Assembly (NCBI RefSeq): GCF_007991655.1 | Contig: NZ_BJYT01000008.1 | Span: 186,001 to 250,000, forward strand | DNA from: Segetibacter aerophilus | Lineage (GTDB): Bacteria; Bacteroidota; Bacteroidia; Chitinophagales; Chitinophagaceae | Direction of reading: 5' to 3' | Length of the DNA: 64,000 bases | Shown here: piece by piece, positions 17,255 to 26,487 of the stretch | Position numbering within the stretch: position 1 is the first letter of the stretch | Layout of the letters: each line of letters starts with the position of its first letter | The notes under the pieces: model-generated | What the model saw: the letters and a program-made list of their open reading frames with translations, nothing else | Told to the model about the DNA's origin: nothing | Databases searched by the model: none | Position numbers and translations under genes: made by a program

Positions 17255-17320
17255 TTCTGTACCAGATGTCTTCATTTTAGCAACGAATGATAGTATAACG
17301 ACATCGCACAACGAGTGAAA
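17254..17320 (-). repeat. Doubtful decayed copy of the dispersed repeat
   Basis: On the minus strand a tail-like CTGGTACAGAATTATT abuts the GH5 stop and a head-like TGTGCGATGTCG lies about 45 bases before it. The central palindrome is broken, so this assignment rests mainly on position and tail. Confidence 0.25.
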
Positions 17321-17407
17321 CTGTTGTTTATTCAAATGAAAAGACTTTCTTAATGCCGATAAGCCAAAAAGCAAGTAATTCGTAATATCAGTTTCTTTGA
17401 TTTATAT

Positions 17408-20167
17408 CTAATGCCGTATGATATTCATTAATGGTAAGTCAAAAAACATCCCTGCTCTTAATGAAAATGCGGTTTCCTGTTTCTGTTTTGCGGCATCAAA
17501 AGTCCTTAACTCTGGCGTGTATTGGACACCAGCTGAAAAGCAAAGAGGAGTGTTTCTAATACCCCATTGTGCAAAAAGACCAGGGCTTATTAGTTGACCA
17601 AAGGTCACGTTGTTTGGCAACGCTCCTGCTGATCCTTTACTTAGTCGGTAAGAGACAGGCGCACCGATATCTATTATTGAAATCGTAATACTAAAATTAT
17701 TTTCCTTAAGGCTTTTAAAACTTCCCTTTTTGGTAAGGAAGCTATTGCCAGTGATATTTTTAGCAGGCTTGCTATAGCCCCAGCTACAAGACACTCCAAT
17801 TGGAGCCGAAACTCCGGCAGAAAAAGCAAAATCAGAATATTGCTTTAGATTGAAAGCAGATTGTTTCAGCTGTCCTTCATACCCTCCGTAGATTCCTACA
17901 AAGGCATTTAAATCAATAGAAAAGTTACTGCTTCTTTTCTGCTTGTAAGACACGGGGGGAGAAGCGTAGGATGATATTACCTGACTTAATGTTTTGCTAT
18001 CTGGCGCCCGCCTTACATCACTAATAAATGAAACAGTACGGGTTATGGTATTGAAATTGTTTGATTCTGCAAGATTATTAAAGTCGGTTATTTTTAGCGC
18101 ATTGTCTTTAACAAATCTATCCAACCTGCTACCATCGGTGATGTTTGGTGAAAGGTACTTTTTCAACTCCCCGCGCGCTATGCTGTTAAAAAAGCTGTCG
18201 CGGTTTAACTCATACTTGCTATACCACCTTACACTGTCAGCATGAGTTTTACTTGAGCTATAGGTATTAAAACTTGTAACAGTCTCTATGAATTTTAAAG
18301 ATGCTTCTTTTACAACATCCTGGTTGCCATTTACAACGGCTTCCCATTCGGTTCTTTTTTTGTATTTATACTTGTATCGACTTTGAACATAGGCAAACAG
18401 CGCTTTCTCTTCTTTCAAACGTGTTTCTGACATTAGCTTTTCAAGAATATGCAGCGTTCGGTCAAAAGCTACCGAGTAATCTTTTCCTTCGAGCGCTTCA
18501 AAGACATCAGACAATTCTTTATAGGTTTCAACTCCCCTGTTCGTAACCGTAAAAGGACCGGTTTTTCTGAAGATAGATTTATCCTGGTAATCCGAAACAA
18601 GGGTTTTATAAAGCTCAGGTAAGAAACGCCAGAAATTCGCATTACTTTTTGGCACGTTACCTGATTTTACAAAATCATTTAAAGCTTGTTGATTCGTTTG
18701 AAATTGGTTTAGTACATAAAATGCATCTCCCAGCCACTTTTTAAATTCTCTCTGATTTACCGCCGCTGAGTCAACCCGGTCCCAATTACCCTGAGAAATG
18801 TTTAAAAACGAAAAGATCTGGTCCTTGTATTTTTTAAAAAGCAAACCTGATAAGATTCGAAATTGTTGGGGCGTTAGTTTGTTTAGATCAATATAACTTA
18901 CCCAAAATTTGTCCCTGTCGATTGAGTAAAATTCGTCGTTTATAAGATGAAATAATCGGATAAATTTATTGAAAACTGAAAGATGCTCAGGTAGTGTGTC
19001 TTTGTATCTTTCATTTAGTAGTTCAACAATATCTATAATATTCCCTTTTTGTGCTGCAAGTACTGGTAGTTCTATTGCCTCCCGAATGAAATTGAAAGTC
19101 GGACTGTTCTTATACTTACGGTAAAAATAATTATCAGTATTCTTAAAAGAAGCAATGCGTTGAGGTATCATGATAAAATCCTCAGCAAACGCCTGCTGCC
19201 ACACATTTCCAAAATTTGGCATTTCGTAACTGTTGTAGGTTGTAAACAGCCGCAGTGTTTCCGGAAAAAGGTTTAATAAAGTAGAATCTGTTTTCAATGC
19301 CTTTTTTATATACTCAAGGAAGGTAATAGCTGTTTCGTATTTTACTCTATTGGCAAGATAAATAGCCACTGCATCAACCATTTGGGTTTGGGTAGGCATG
19401 CTTAAACCTGGAGCAGATGCTTGTTGATTTTCTGCTTTAATTGCTTCTGCTGAAGTATTTAATTGTTTTAAAACTATTTTATATTCTTTGAAGTGGATGT
19501 CACCGGTGGGCTCTGGGATTTTCAATTTTCCGTCCCGTTTAGCTGGTGGCAGATTTTTATATTCAATAACAATTTGCTCGCAAAAAACATTTTTTATATT
19601 CTCCTTTTGTCCCTTTAATTCCAACAGCTTATTTTGTACGTCTATATAAATCGGTTTGATGCTTTCGGTGTCTGTAAAAATTCTCGTGCTATCTATATAT
19701 CCTTTGTACCAGCTTTGAATTTTCAACCTGTGATCATTCATTAGCTTTTCCGACTTACTTAACGTATCAAGCAGCTTAAGCTGCGAAAAAACTACATCGG
19801 CCATCACAGTGTCTATTAACTTTTTAAACTGATAAATTTTGACATAGGACTTGTCTTCCCACTTAAGATTTGCTTTTAAGATAGAATCGCAACTAATGTC
19901 AGGTACTTTAAGCTGATCGATCAGTTGAATGATGGCAGGGTCTTCCTTAAAGTAATTTCTCAGTTTTTCTCTTCCGGGATCCGCCGCGAACTCCCTGGCT
20001 TCATTTTCGGAAAGATAATTTACCAGGATAGCTACTATTCTTTCTGTATTTCTAATGCTTGAGTCAAGACTTAGTTGTGCAAGTTCTTTAGCGTTATAAA
20101 AAGCATTTTGGGAAATAGCGAGGTTACTAATACATGTTATTACAAACAGTATTACAAGTTTTCTCAT
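17408..20167 (-). CDS. Large secreted protein of unknown function (919 residues)
   Basis: A signal peptide (M-R-K-L-V-I-L-F-V-I-T then A-I-S-Q about 20) is clear. The middle 600 residues are mostly charged and helical, with many Lys, Glu and Tyr and no motif I recognise. The last 200 residues alternate hydrophobic and polar positions with recurrent Gly and aromatic residues (F-V-G-I-Y-G-G-Y-E-G, F-A-F-S-A-G-V-S-A-P-I-G-V), like the strands of an outer-membrane barrel. It is a single gene between two intergenic gaps. I do not recognise the family. Confidence 0.7.
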   Translation of the reverse strand: MRKLVILFVITCISNLAISQNAFYNAKELAQLSLDSSIRNTERIVAILVNYLSENEAREFAADPGREKLRNYFKEDPAIIQLIDQLKVPDISCDSILKANLKWEDKSYVKIYQFKKLIDTVMADVVFSQLKLLDTLSKSEKLMNDHRLKIQSWYKGYIDSTRIFTDTESIKPIYIDVQNKLLELKGQKENIKNVFCEQIVIEYKNLPPAKRDGKLKIPEPTGDIHFKEYKIVLKQLNTSAEAIKAENQQASAPGLSMPTQTQMVDAVAIYLANRVKYETAITFLEYIKKALKTDSTLLNLFPETLRLFTTYNSYEMPNFGNVWQQAFAEDFIMIPQRIASFKNTDNYFYRKYKNSPTFNFIREAIELPVLAAQKGNIIDIVELLNERYKDTLPEHLSVFNKFIRLFHLINDEFYSIDRDKFWVSYIDLNKLTPQQFRILSGLLFKKYKDQIFSFLNISQGNWDRVDSAAVNQREFKKWLGDAFYVLNQFQTNQQALNDFVKSGNVPKSNANFWRFLPELYKTLVSDYQDKSIFRKTGPFTVTNRGVETYKELSDVFEALEGKDYSVAFDRTLHILEKLMSETRLKEEKALFAYVQSRYKYKYKKRTEWEAVVNGNQDVVKEASLKFIETVTSFNTYSSSKTHADSVRWYSKYELNRDSFFNSIARGELKKYLSPNITDGSRLDRFVKDNALKITDFNNLAESNNFNTITRTVSFISDVRRAPDSKTLSQVISSYASPPVSYKQKRSSNFSIDLNAFVGIYGGYEGQLKQSAFNLKQYSDFAFSAGVSAPIGVSCSWGYSKPAKNITGNSFLTKKGSFKSLKENNFSITISIIDIGAPVSYRLSKGSAGALPNNVTFGQLISPGLFAQWGIRNTPLCFSAGVQYTPELRTFDAAKQKQETAFSLRAGMFFDLPLMNIIRH

Positions 20168-20267
20168 AGAGTTTTTTTCGGGTTAAGCAAGTAGTTGGCC
20201 AACGGTTTACTAATGTAATAAAAATATTAAATGAACTAAAGTGTTAATTATAGCTACTTTATTTAAA

Positions 20268-20303
20268 TAAGAGAGCCGGCAACAATGAGTGCCGGCTTTC
20301 TTA
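20268..20303 (-). terminator. Rho-independent terminator of the aldo/keto reductase gene
   Basis: AGCCGGCA (20274-20281) pairs with TGCCGGCT (20290-20297) over an 8-base loop; the stem extends to about 15 pairs through AAGAG and TTCTT with one G-T pair. It lies just after the stop of the minus-strand reductase gene. Confidence 0.75.
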
Positions 20304-20331
20304 TAATTATCTGTAACAAATGAACGCGTTA

Positions 20332-21351
20332 TTACGCTTTTCTATCCTGGCCTTGCCTTTCAAGCATCCAGCCGGGATACTCGGGCTGCAGCTTACTTAC
20401 GTCGTTTAATTTTTCCAGCTCTTCCGCATTAAGCTGTACATCGACTGCCTTCAGGTTGTCTTCAAGTTGCTCAGGTTTTTTCGCGCCTATGATAACACTC
20501 GTTACAGCCGGCTGATGTAGCAGCCATGCCAATGCTAGTTGCGCAACTGAAATTCCTTTTTCCTGTGCGATGGGCTGCATCACGTCAATAATGTCAAATG
20601 CCTTTTCTTTATTTACCGGTGGAAAATCAAAACTAATGCGTCTGCTATCTTCCGGCCCTTGCATGTTGCGACCATATTTGCCGCTTAGTAATCCTCCGGC
20701 TAAAGGGCTCCACACCATAAGGCCAACTTTTTGATCTTGTAACAATGGTCTAAGCTCGCGTTCAAGATCACGGCCTGCAATGGTGTAGTAAGCTTGCAAT
20801 GAAACAAATTTCGCCACTTTGTTATAGGTCGAATAAGACAGCGCCTTCATAAGTTGCCATGCAGCGAGATTGCTGCAACCGATGTACCTCACCTTCCCGC
20901 TTTTGACAAGATCGTCCAAGGCCCAAAGCGTTTCTTCAAGCGGTGTCAGTGGATCGTAACCGTGTATCTGGTACAGATCAATATACTCTATGTTCAGACG
21001 TTTAAGACTTTCCTCTGCTTGCTGTACAATATGTTTTCTGGTGAGGCCTGAATTGTTAGGTCCTTCACCCATTTTACCTCTGACCTTTGTTGCGATTACA
21101 AGGTCGTCCCTGTTTAGTCCCAGGTTTTTAATTGCTCTGCCGGTCATCTCTTCAGATAAACCTTCGGAGTACACATTAGCGGTATCTATGAAATTGATGC
21201 CCGCATCTACCGACCGTTTTACCAATTCATCAACCGGTTCCTGGGCAAGTTGGCCAATTGCCGTCCAATATCCTTTACCACCAAACGTCATGGTGCCGAG
21301 GCAGAGCTCTGAAACTTTTAAGCCAGTATTTCCCAAAATCTTATATTTCAT
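20332..21351 (-). CDS. Aldo/keto reductase
   Basis: 339 residues. The catalytic tetrad is visible: Asp56 and Tyr61 in F-I-D-T-A-N-V-Y, Lys89 in A-T-K-V-R-G, His130 in Y-Q-I-H-G-Y-D. The beginning K-I-L-G-N-T-G-L-K-V-S-E-L-C-L-G-T-M-T-F-G-G and the NADP-binding V-I-I-G-A-K-K-P-E-Q-L-E-D-N near the C-terminus are typical of the AKR11/AKR12-like group. It is a cytoplasmic NADPH-dependent reductase of unknown substrate, apparently a single-gene unit with its own terminator. Confidence 0.9.
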   Translation of the reverse strand: MKYKILGNTGLKVSELCLGTMTFGGKGYWTAIGQLAQEPVDELVKRSVDAGINFIDTANVYSEGLSEEMTGRAIKNLGLNRDDLVIATKVRGKMGEGPNNSGLTRKHIVQQAEESLKRLNIEYIDLYQIHGYDPLTPLEETLWALDDLVKSGKVRYIGCSNLAAWQLMKALSYSTYNKVAKFVSLQAYYTIAGRDLERELRPLLQDQKVGLMVWSPLAGGLLSGKYGRNMQGPEDSRRISFDFPPVNKEKAFDIIDVMQPIAQEKGISVAQLALAWLLHQPAVTSVIIGAKKPEQLEDNLKAVDVQLNAEELEKLNDVSKLQPEYPGWMLERQGQDRKA

Positions 21352-21523
21352 TTAGCTAATTTTTAAAATGATTTAATTGAATGCTTATTGCACAAATATC
21401 AGGCTAACCAAAAGGTGTGGAAGTTAGGGTTGCCTTCAACTACTTCAACAATAGGGGTCTACAAAAGTTGGGTGCAATAACTGTATCGGATTTGAAAACG
21501 CACCTGCTGCTTGTAAATAAACT

Positions 21524-21584
21524 GTACAAGTGTGCGACGCAAGAAAAGATCAATTGAAAAACAAAAGCCTGCTACATAAAAATC
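21524..21584 (+). repeat. Dispersed intergenic repeat (B type)
   Basis: Head GTACAAGTG + T + GCGACGC + AA at 21524-21542; after that it departs from AACGATG and reads AAGAAAAGATC, then a diverged tail GCCTGCTACATAAAAATC to 21584. A GTG at 21530 falls inside the head and opens the peptidase frame, but the real start is downstream. Confidence 0.65.
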
Positions 21585-21610
21585 TCTTTCTTAAATTGCC
21601 GGCTTCAATC

Positions 21611-23848
21611 ATGCGTATGAGAAAAACGTTTACGAAAATTGTCATTACGGGGTTGTTCTTTTTGCCGCTTCGGGCACATGCTCAAACAGAGACAATCACG
21701 GGTTTCACTACTATTACCTCAGGCACTCAAAAGCAGTTGGAAAGCCGCTTCGACCAGCAATTGGATGCACAAAATATAGGGGCTGCGATAAAAACGTTTT
21801 CTGCAAAACCCCATCATATAAGTTCGGCAGGAAGCAAGGAATATGCAACCCTGATAGAAAACAAGTTAAAGAGCTACGGCTTTGATACAAGGATAGAAAC
21901 CTATACCGTATTGTTTCCTACTCCGATAACACGAGTGCTGGAAATGACCGGACCAACAACCTTTAAAGCCCTTTTAAAGGAGCCATTATTAAAAGAAGAC
22001 GCTACATCGGGCCAACAAGGACAGTTACCCGTTTATAATGCGTGGAGTGCTGACGGCGATGTTAAGGGTGATCTTGTTTTTGTGAACTATGGATTACCGC
22101 AGGATTATGAAGAACTGGAGAAATTAGGCATCGACGTAAAAGGTAAAATCGTTATTGCAAAGTACGGAAGAAGCTGGCGCGGGATAAAACCAAAAGTTGC
22201 ACAGGAGCATGGAGCAATAGGTTGTATAATTTATTCTGATCCAAAAGAAGATGGGTATTTCCAGGGCGACGTATATCCGAAAGGGGCTTTTAAAAATGAA
22301 TATGGTGCACAACGGGGAAGTGTAATGGATATGGTTATTTATCCCGGCGATCCTTTGACGCCAGGAGTTGGTGCCACCCAAAGTGCCACAAGGATTGCAA
22401 GTCATAATGAAGCTCCTAATTTGTTGAAGATTCCTGTCTTACCCATAAGTTACCACGATGCTGAGCCTTTGCTTAAAGCACTTGAAGGCCCCGTTGCTCC
22501 CCCTGATTGGCGTGGTGCATTGCCTTTCACTTATCATATTGGTCCCGGTAAAACAAAAGTGCATTTAAAAGTTGCGTTTGACTGGAAGATGGTTCCTTGT
22601 TACGATGTGATAGGAATGATAAAGGGAAGCAAACTACCCGATGAATGGGTGATAAGAGGAAACCATCACGATGCCTGGGTGAATGGTGCAGGCGACCCCG
22701 TCAGTGGTCTTGCTGCCATGTTGGAAGAAGCCAAAAGTATAGGCGCGATGGTAAAAGGCGGATGGAAACCAACACGCACACTTGTGTATTGCGCATGGGA
22801 CGGAGAAGAGCCTGGACTACTTGGTTCAACAGAATGGGCAGAAGATCATGGTGCTGAGCTGCAGCAAAAGTGTGTTGTATATATTAATAGTGACGGTAAT
22901 GAAAGAGGTTTTCTTGAAGCCGGAGGCTCACATGCATTAACTAAGATGATGGATGAAGTGGCAAAAGGCATTACAGATCCGCAAACAAAAGTAAGTGTAT
23001 ACGACAGGCATAAGGCAAGGGAAGTGGTATCGGCAGCAGGCACTAAAGCAAAGAAGGATGTGTTGGCTGAAACTACAATGGAGTTAGATGCCCTTGGTAG
23101 TGGCTCTGATTTTTCAACCTTTTTGCAACATTTAGGAATCCCTGCTTTAAACCTTGGTTATGGTGGTGAAGGTCCGGGTGGCGAATATCATTCTATTTAT
23201 GATTCTTATGATTTGTATAAGCGCTTTAAAGACCCAACGTTTGCTTACGGAGTTGCCCTTGCTCAAACAGCAGGACATGTAGCTCTGCGTATGTCGGAGT
23301 CAGAATTACTTCCGTTTGATTTTACTGATTTGTATAAAACCCTGCAAAATTATACAACGGAGCTTCAAACTTTGACTGAAACCATGCGTGATAATACCGC
23401 CATCGAAAACAAGCTTTTGAGTCAAAGCAAATATGTACTTGCATCAGATCCATCCAAAACTTTTATCGCTCCAAAGGCAAAAGATGAGGTTCCATATATC
23501 GATTTTTCTCCTCTGCAAAATGCGTTGGTAACCTTGCAGAAAAGTACAGACAGTTTAGTGGGAGTTATAAAAAAGGCAAATGCTGCAGGTGGAAACCATG
23601 ACGCATTGAACAAGCAATTGTACCAGGCAGAGCAACAATTATTATTGAAGAACGGGTTGCCCCGGAGAAATTGGTACAGGCATGCCATCTATGCTCCCGG
23701 TTTTTATACAGGGTATGGCGTTAAGACAATGCCGGGAATACGCGAAGCAATTGAACAAAGAGACTGGAAAGAAGCACAGGAACAAATAGGATTGAGCGCG
23801 GAAGCGATTACCAAGTTAGCTGCATACTTATCCATTATTATGAGGTAG
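21611..23848 (+). CDS. Secreted M28 family zinc peptidase, glutamate carboxypeptidase II (PSMA)-like
   Basis: 745 residues from ATG 21611, where a signal peptide begins (M-R-M-R-K-T-F ... A-H-A-Q). The order is a PA domain (about 140-330), the M28 catalytic domain, and a C-terminal helical dimerisation domain (about 560-745), as in PSMA. Zinc ligands are visible in N-H-H-D-A-W (about 350), D-G-E-E-P-G (about 397), N-S-D-G (about 426) and E-Y-H-S-I-Y-D (about 526). It probably removes C-terminal residues from peptides in the periplasm. Confidence 0.9.
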   Translation: MRMRKTFTKIVITGLFFLPLRAHAQTETITGFTTITSGTQKQLESRFDQQLDAQNIGAAIKTFSAKPHHISSAGSKEYATLIENKLKSYGFDTRIETYTVLFPTPITRVLEMTGPTTFKALLKEPLLKEDATSGQQGQLPVYNAWSADGDVKGDLVFVNYGLPQDYEELEKLGIDVKGKIVIAKYGRSWRGIKPKVAQEHGAIGCIIYSDPKEDGYFQGDVYPKGAFKNEYGAQRGSVMDMVIYPGDPLTPGVGATQSATRIASHNEAPNLLKIPVLPISYHDAEPLLKALEGPVAPPDWRGALPFTYHIGPGKTKVHLKVAFDWKMVPCYDVIGMIKGSKLPDEWVIRGNHHDAWVNGAGDPVSGLAAMLEEAKSIGAMVKGGWKPTRTLVYCAWDGEEPGLLGSTEWAEDHGAELQQKCVVYINSDGNERGFLEAGGSHALTKMMDEVAKGITDPQTKVSVYDRHKAREVVSAAGTKAKKDVLAETTMELDALGSGSDFSTFLQHLGIPALNLGYGGEGPGGEYHSIYDSYDLYKRFKDPTFAYGVALAQTAGHVALRMSESELLPFDFTDLYKTLQNYTTELQTLTETMRDNTAIENKLLSQSKYVLASDPSKTFIAPKAKDEVPYIDFSPLQNALVTLQKSTDSLVGVIKKANAAGGNHDALNKQLYQAEQQLLLKNGLPRRNWYRHAIYAPGFYTGYGVKTMPGIREAIEQRDWKEAQEQIGLSAEAITKLAAYLSIIMR

Positions 23849-24115
23849 GATATTTGCAATTTGAAGAGCAGCAAGTTTTAAAGGTACCATGCAAACATTT
23901 TATTAAGAAGAATAGGAAAGTTTTGGAATGTTTATTGTTGATGGCAAGTACCGCAAAAAATAATTCGAATAGGTAAGTAGTAAGGCGGCAAACACTTTTA
24001 ATGATTTTACATTGCTTTTCTAAAAACAGTAAGTATGGGGCCGTGAGAGATCATGGCCTTAGTTATAATGATTGGTTATAACATTAGTTCTAATTTCACC
24101 ACTTAAAACATTGAA

Positions 24116-25114
24116 ATGCAAACGGCTGAAGATATCAGGTTACTAAATGAACGAATCCAACAAGCGGCAGTATTTATCGACAGGCTTAGAACTGAGCTGG
24201 CAAAAGTAGTAGTTGGCCAGTTGTACATGGTTGACAGGTTGATGATTGGCTTACTTAGCAACGGTCATGTGCTGCTGGAAGGTGTACCTGGTCTGGCAAA
24301 AACTTTAACGATAAAATCACTTGCGCAAGCTATACAGGCAAAGTTTAGCCGGATACAGTTTACACCCGATCTGTTGCCTGCTGATGTTATTGGTACCATG
24401 ATATACAACCAGCAAAGGCACGAGTTCGTAATTAGAAAAGGACCCATTTTTGCCAATTTCATATTAGCAGATGAGATCAACCGTGCCCCTGCAAAAGTTC
24501 AGAGCGCATTGCTGGAAGCAATGCAGGAAAAGCAGGTGACCATCGGAGATGAGACGCACAAATTGGAGGAGCCGTTTCTTGTATTGGCCACACAAAACCC
24601 TATAGAGCAGGAGGGTACCTACTCGCTTCCTGAAGCCCAGGTTGACAGGTTCATGCTTAAAGTTGTGGTCGGCTACCCGGGTAGAAACGAGGAGCAAATG
24701 ATTATACGGCAGCAAGTGCAGGGTGCTGACTTGCCGGTTGTAAACCCCGTCGTAAGCACATTCGAAATCTTACAAGCAAGAAGTCTTGTAAGACAGGTTT
24801 ACATGGACGAGAAAGTGGAGCAGTACATACTAGACATCGTATTTGCTACCCGCTATCCCGAGCAATACAGGTTAGATCGTTTGAAGCCATTGATTAGTTA
24901 TGGTGGCTCGCCACGTGCAAGCATTAATCTTGCATTGGCGGCAAAGGCACATGCATTTATGAATAAGAGAGGTTACGTTATTCCTGATGATATAAAGGCA
25001 ATTTGCAAAGACGTGATGCGCCATCGAATTGGTCTGACTTACGAGGCTGAGGCAGAAAATATTACTTCTGAAAAAATAGTCGATGATATTTTGAATGCTA
25101 TTGCAGTTCCTTAA
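24116..25114 (+). CDS. moxR: MoxR family AAA+ ATPase
   Basis: 332 residues. Walker A G-V-P-G-L-A-K-T (56-63), Walker B L-A-D-E-I-N-R (118-123), sensor 1 A-T-Q-N-P and the C-terminal lid with G-G-S-P-R-A-S define the MoxR class. These ATPases act with vWA proteins as chaperones or assembly factors; the downstream DUF58, BatD-like and BatA-like genes are the usual partners. A GTTATAA/TTATAAC palindrome lies at 24062-24082, just upstream. The space to DUF58, normally a few bases, has been filled by a four-helix-bundle gene. Confidence 0.92.
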   Translation: MQTAEDIRLLNERIQQAAVFIDRLRTELAKVVVGQLYMVDRLMIGLLSNGHVLLEGVPGLAKTLTIKSLAQAIQAKFSRIQFTPDLLPADVIGTMIYNQQRHEFVIRKGPIFANFILADEINRAPAKVQSALLEAMQEKQVTIGDETHKLEEPFLVLATQNPIEQEGTYSLPEAQVDRFMLKVVVGYPGRNEEQMIIRQQVQGADLPVVNPVVSTFEILQARSLVRQVYMDEKVEQYILDIVFATRYPEQYRLDRLKPLISYGGSPRASINLALAAKAHAFMNKRGYVIPDDIKAICKDVMRHRIGLTYEAEAENITSEKIVDDILNAIAVP

Positions 25115-25117
25115 GGT

Positions 25118-25148
25118 AAGTTGACAGTTCACGGATGACAGATGACGG
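25118..25148 (+). repeat. Left inverted repeat flanking the four-helix-bundle gene
   Basis: 31 bases starting AAGTTGACAGTT and ending with the tandem GATGACAGATGACGG. It matches the reverse complement of 25585-25615 at 23 of 31 positions, including AAGTTGAC at the outer end, GATGAC in the middle and TGAC at the inner end. Confidence 0.65.
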
Positions 25149-25205
25149 AAGGAACTTTGAAATTTACAACTGTCTTTTGTCCTTATCACCTAAACTAGAG
25201 CTATT

Positions 25206-25574
25206 ATGACTTCTTACAAAAAATTAGAGGCTTGGAAAAAAGCAATGCTTCTGATAAAGGAGGTCTACTTCGTTTGTAAGTCTTATCCTAAAGAAGAACT
25301 TTTTGCACTTACATCACAAACGAAGAGAGCGGTAGTTTCTATTGCAGCAAATATTGCGGAGGGTATTGGCAGAAATTATAAAAAGGATACAATACAGTTT
25401 TTGCATATTGCAAGAGGTTCTTTATATGAGGTCGAAACACTTTTAAATATAGCAGTTATGGTAGAGATAATTCAGGAGGAAAAATTTAGAGCATTTGAAA
25501 GTATTATTGACGAAGAAATAAGAATACTTAATGGGCTAATAAATTCATATGAAATAAGAACAGAACTAAAATAA
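25206..25574 (+). CDS. Four-helix-bundle (S23/IVP family) protein
   Basis: 122 residues, a complete member of the family of proteins first found in intervening sequences of 23S rRNA: L-E-A-W-K-K-A-M at 7-14, L-T-S-Q-T-K-R-A-V-V-S-I-A-A-N-I-A-E-G-I-G-R around 39-60, then F-L-H-I-A-R-G-S-L-Y-E-V-E-T and a final helix. The fold is shared with the Avd accessory protein of diversity-generating retroelements. It interrupts the moxR-DUF58 pair and is bounded by imperfect inverted repeats, so it may be a mobile or formerly mobile cargo. No molecular role is established. Confidence 0.85.
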   Translation: MTSYKKLEAWKKAMLLIKEVYFVCKSYPKEELFALTSQTKRAVVSIAANIAEGIGRNYKKDTIQFLHIARGSLYEVETLLNIAVMVEIIQEEKFRAFESIIDEEIRILNGLINSYEIRTELK

Positions 25575-25584
25575 GGTTTGATCT

Positions 25585-25615
25585 CTGTCAACAGTCATCT
25601 ACCAACCGTCAACTT
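25585..25615 (-). repeat. Right inverted repeat flanking the four-helix-bundle gene
   Basis: 31 bases ending CAACCGTCAACTT, five bases before the DUF58 start codon. It is the partner of 25118-25148; together they enclose 498 bases. Confidence 0.65.
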
Positions 25616-25620
25616 AAACT

Positions 25621-26487
25621 ATGACCACCGCCGACATTCTTAAGAAAGTACGTGAGCTAGAAATTAAAAGCAAGAAGCTGACTAACCATCTTTTTACAGG
25701 TGAGTATCATACTGCTTTTAAGGGAAGGGGTATGTCTTTTAAAGAAGTGCGGGAGTATGAAGCTGGGGATGATCCACGGTTTATTGATTGGAATGTTTCG
25801 GCAAGAATGGGACATACATTCAGCAAGATTTTCGAGGAAGAAAGAGAGCTATCCGTTTACTTGTTAATAGACATTAGCGCCAGCAGTTTGTTTGGAACCT
25901 TCAGACAAAGTAAAAAAGACCTGATGACAGAGATGTGTGCCGTACTTGCTTTCTCCGCTATTAGCAACAACGATAAAGTTGGTCTTATCTTTTTTAGCGA
26001 TCATGTTGAGAAATTTATTCCTGCCAAAAAGGGTCGTGATCACGTGTTGTATATGGTTCGCGAGATGTTGACTTTCAAATCGAGGTCGTCTCAAACCGAT
26101 GTTCTAAAAGCACTTCAATTTTTGAATGCAACCACCAGGCATAAAAGCATTGTTTTTGTGCTTAGCGATTTTGCAGATGCCGGTTATCACGACACCCTTC
26201 GCGTGGCTGCAAAACGACACGATGTAATTGGTGTGCAGGTATATGATAAGCGTGATGAGCAGTTGCCACAAGTGGGGTTGATGAATTTGAGAGACGCGGA
26301 AACAGGAAATATGGTGCTGCTGAATACCAACGATCCCTATACAAGATTTAAGTACAGCCAACAGTTTCAGAAGGTATTGGACGACGCCAAAAATTCGTTT
26401 AGAAAAGCCGGCGCTGATTTATTGCAGGTTACTACAGGACAGGATTATGTAAAACTTTTACAACAATTTTTTATCAGAAGGGCATAA
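25621..26487 (+). CDS. DUF58 domain protein (vWA-like partner of MoxR)
   Basis: 288 residues without membrane segments. The DUF58 signature R-E-Y-x-x-G-D-D-P-R-F-I-D-W-N-V-S-A-R lies at about 42-60, and the second half has a vWA-like fold with D-I-S-A-S near 85 in the metal-site position. Such proteins couple to the MoxR ATPase in the cytoplasm. The next gene begins directly after the stop, so moxR, DUF58 and the two Bat-like genes form one operon. Confidence 0.88.
   Translation: MTTADILKKVRELEIKSKKLTNHLFTGEYHTAFKGRGMSFKEVREYEAGDDPRFIDWNVSARMGHTFSKIFEEERELSVYLLIDISASSLFGTFRQSKKDLMTEMCAVLAFSAISNNDKVGLIFFSDHVEKFIPAKKGRDHVLYMVREMLTFKSRSSQTDVLKALQFLNATTRHKSIVFVLSDFADAGYHDTLRVAAKRHDVIGVQVYDKRDEQLPQVGLMNLRDAETGNMVLLNTNDPYTRFKYSQQFQKVLDDAKNSFRKAGADLLQVTTGQDYVKLLQQFFIRRA

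Noticed and set aside
21530-21610. GTG start that would extend the M28 peptidase by 27 codons
   Set aside because: It lies inside the head of a dispersed repeat copy, and the extension would place non-secretory sequence before a good signal peptide.
24039-24082. GGCC-flanked stem and GTTATAA/TTATAAC palindrome before moxR as an operator
   Set aside because: Both are short, occur once in the window, and no regulator is known to bind such a site; not enough to call.
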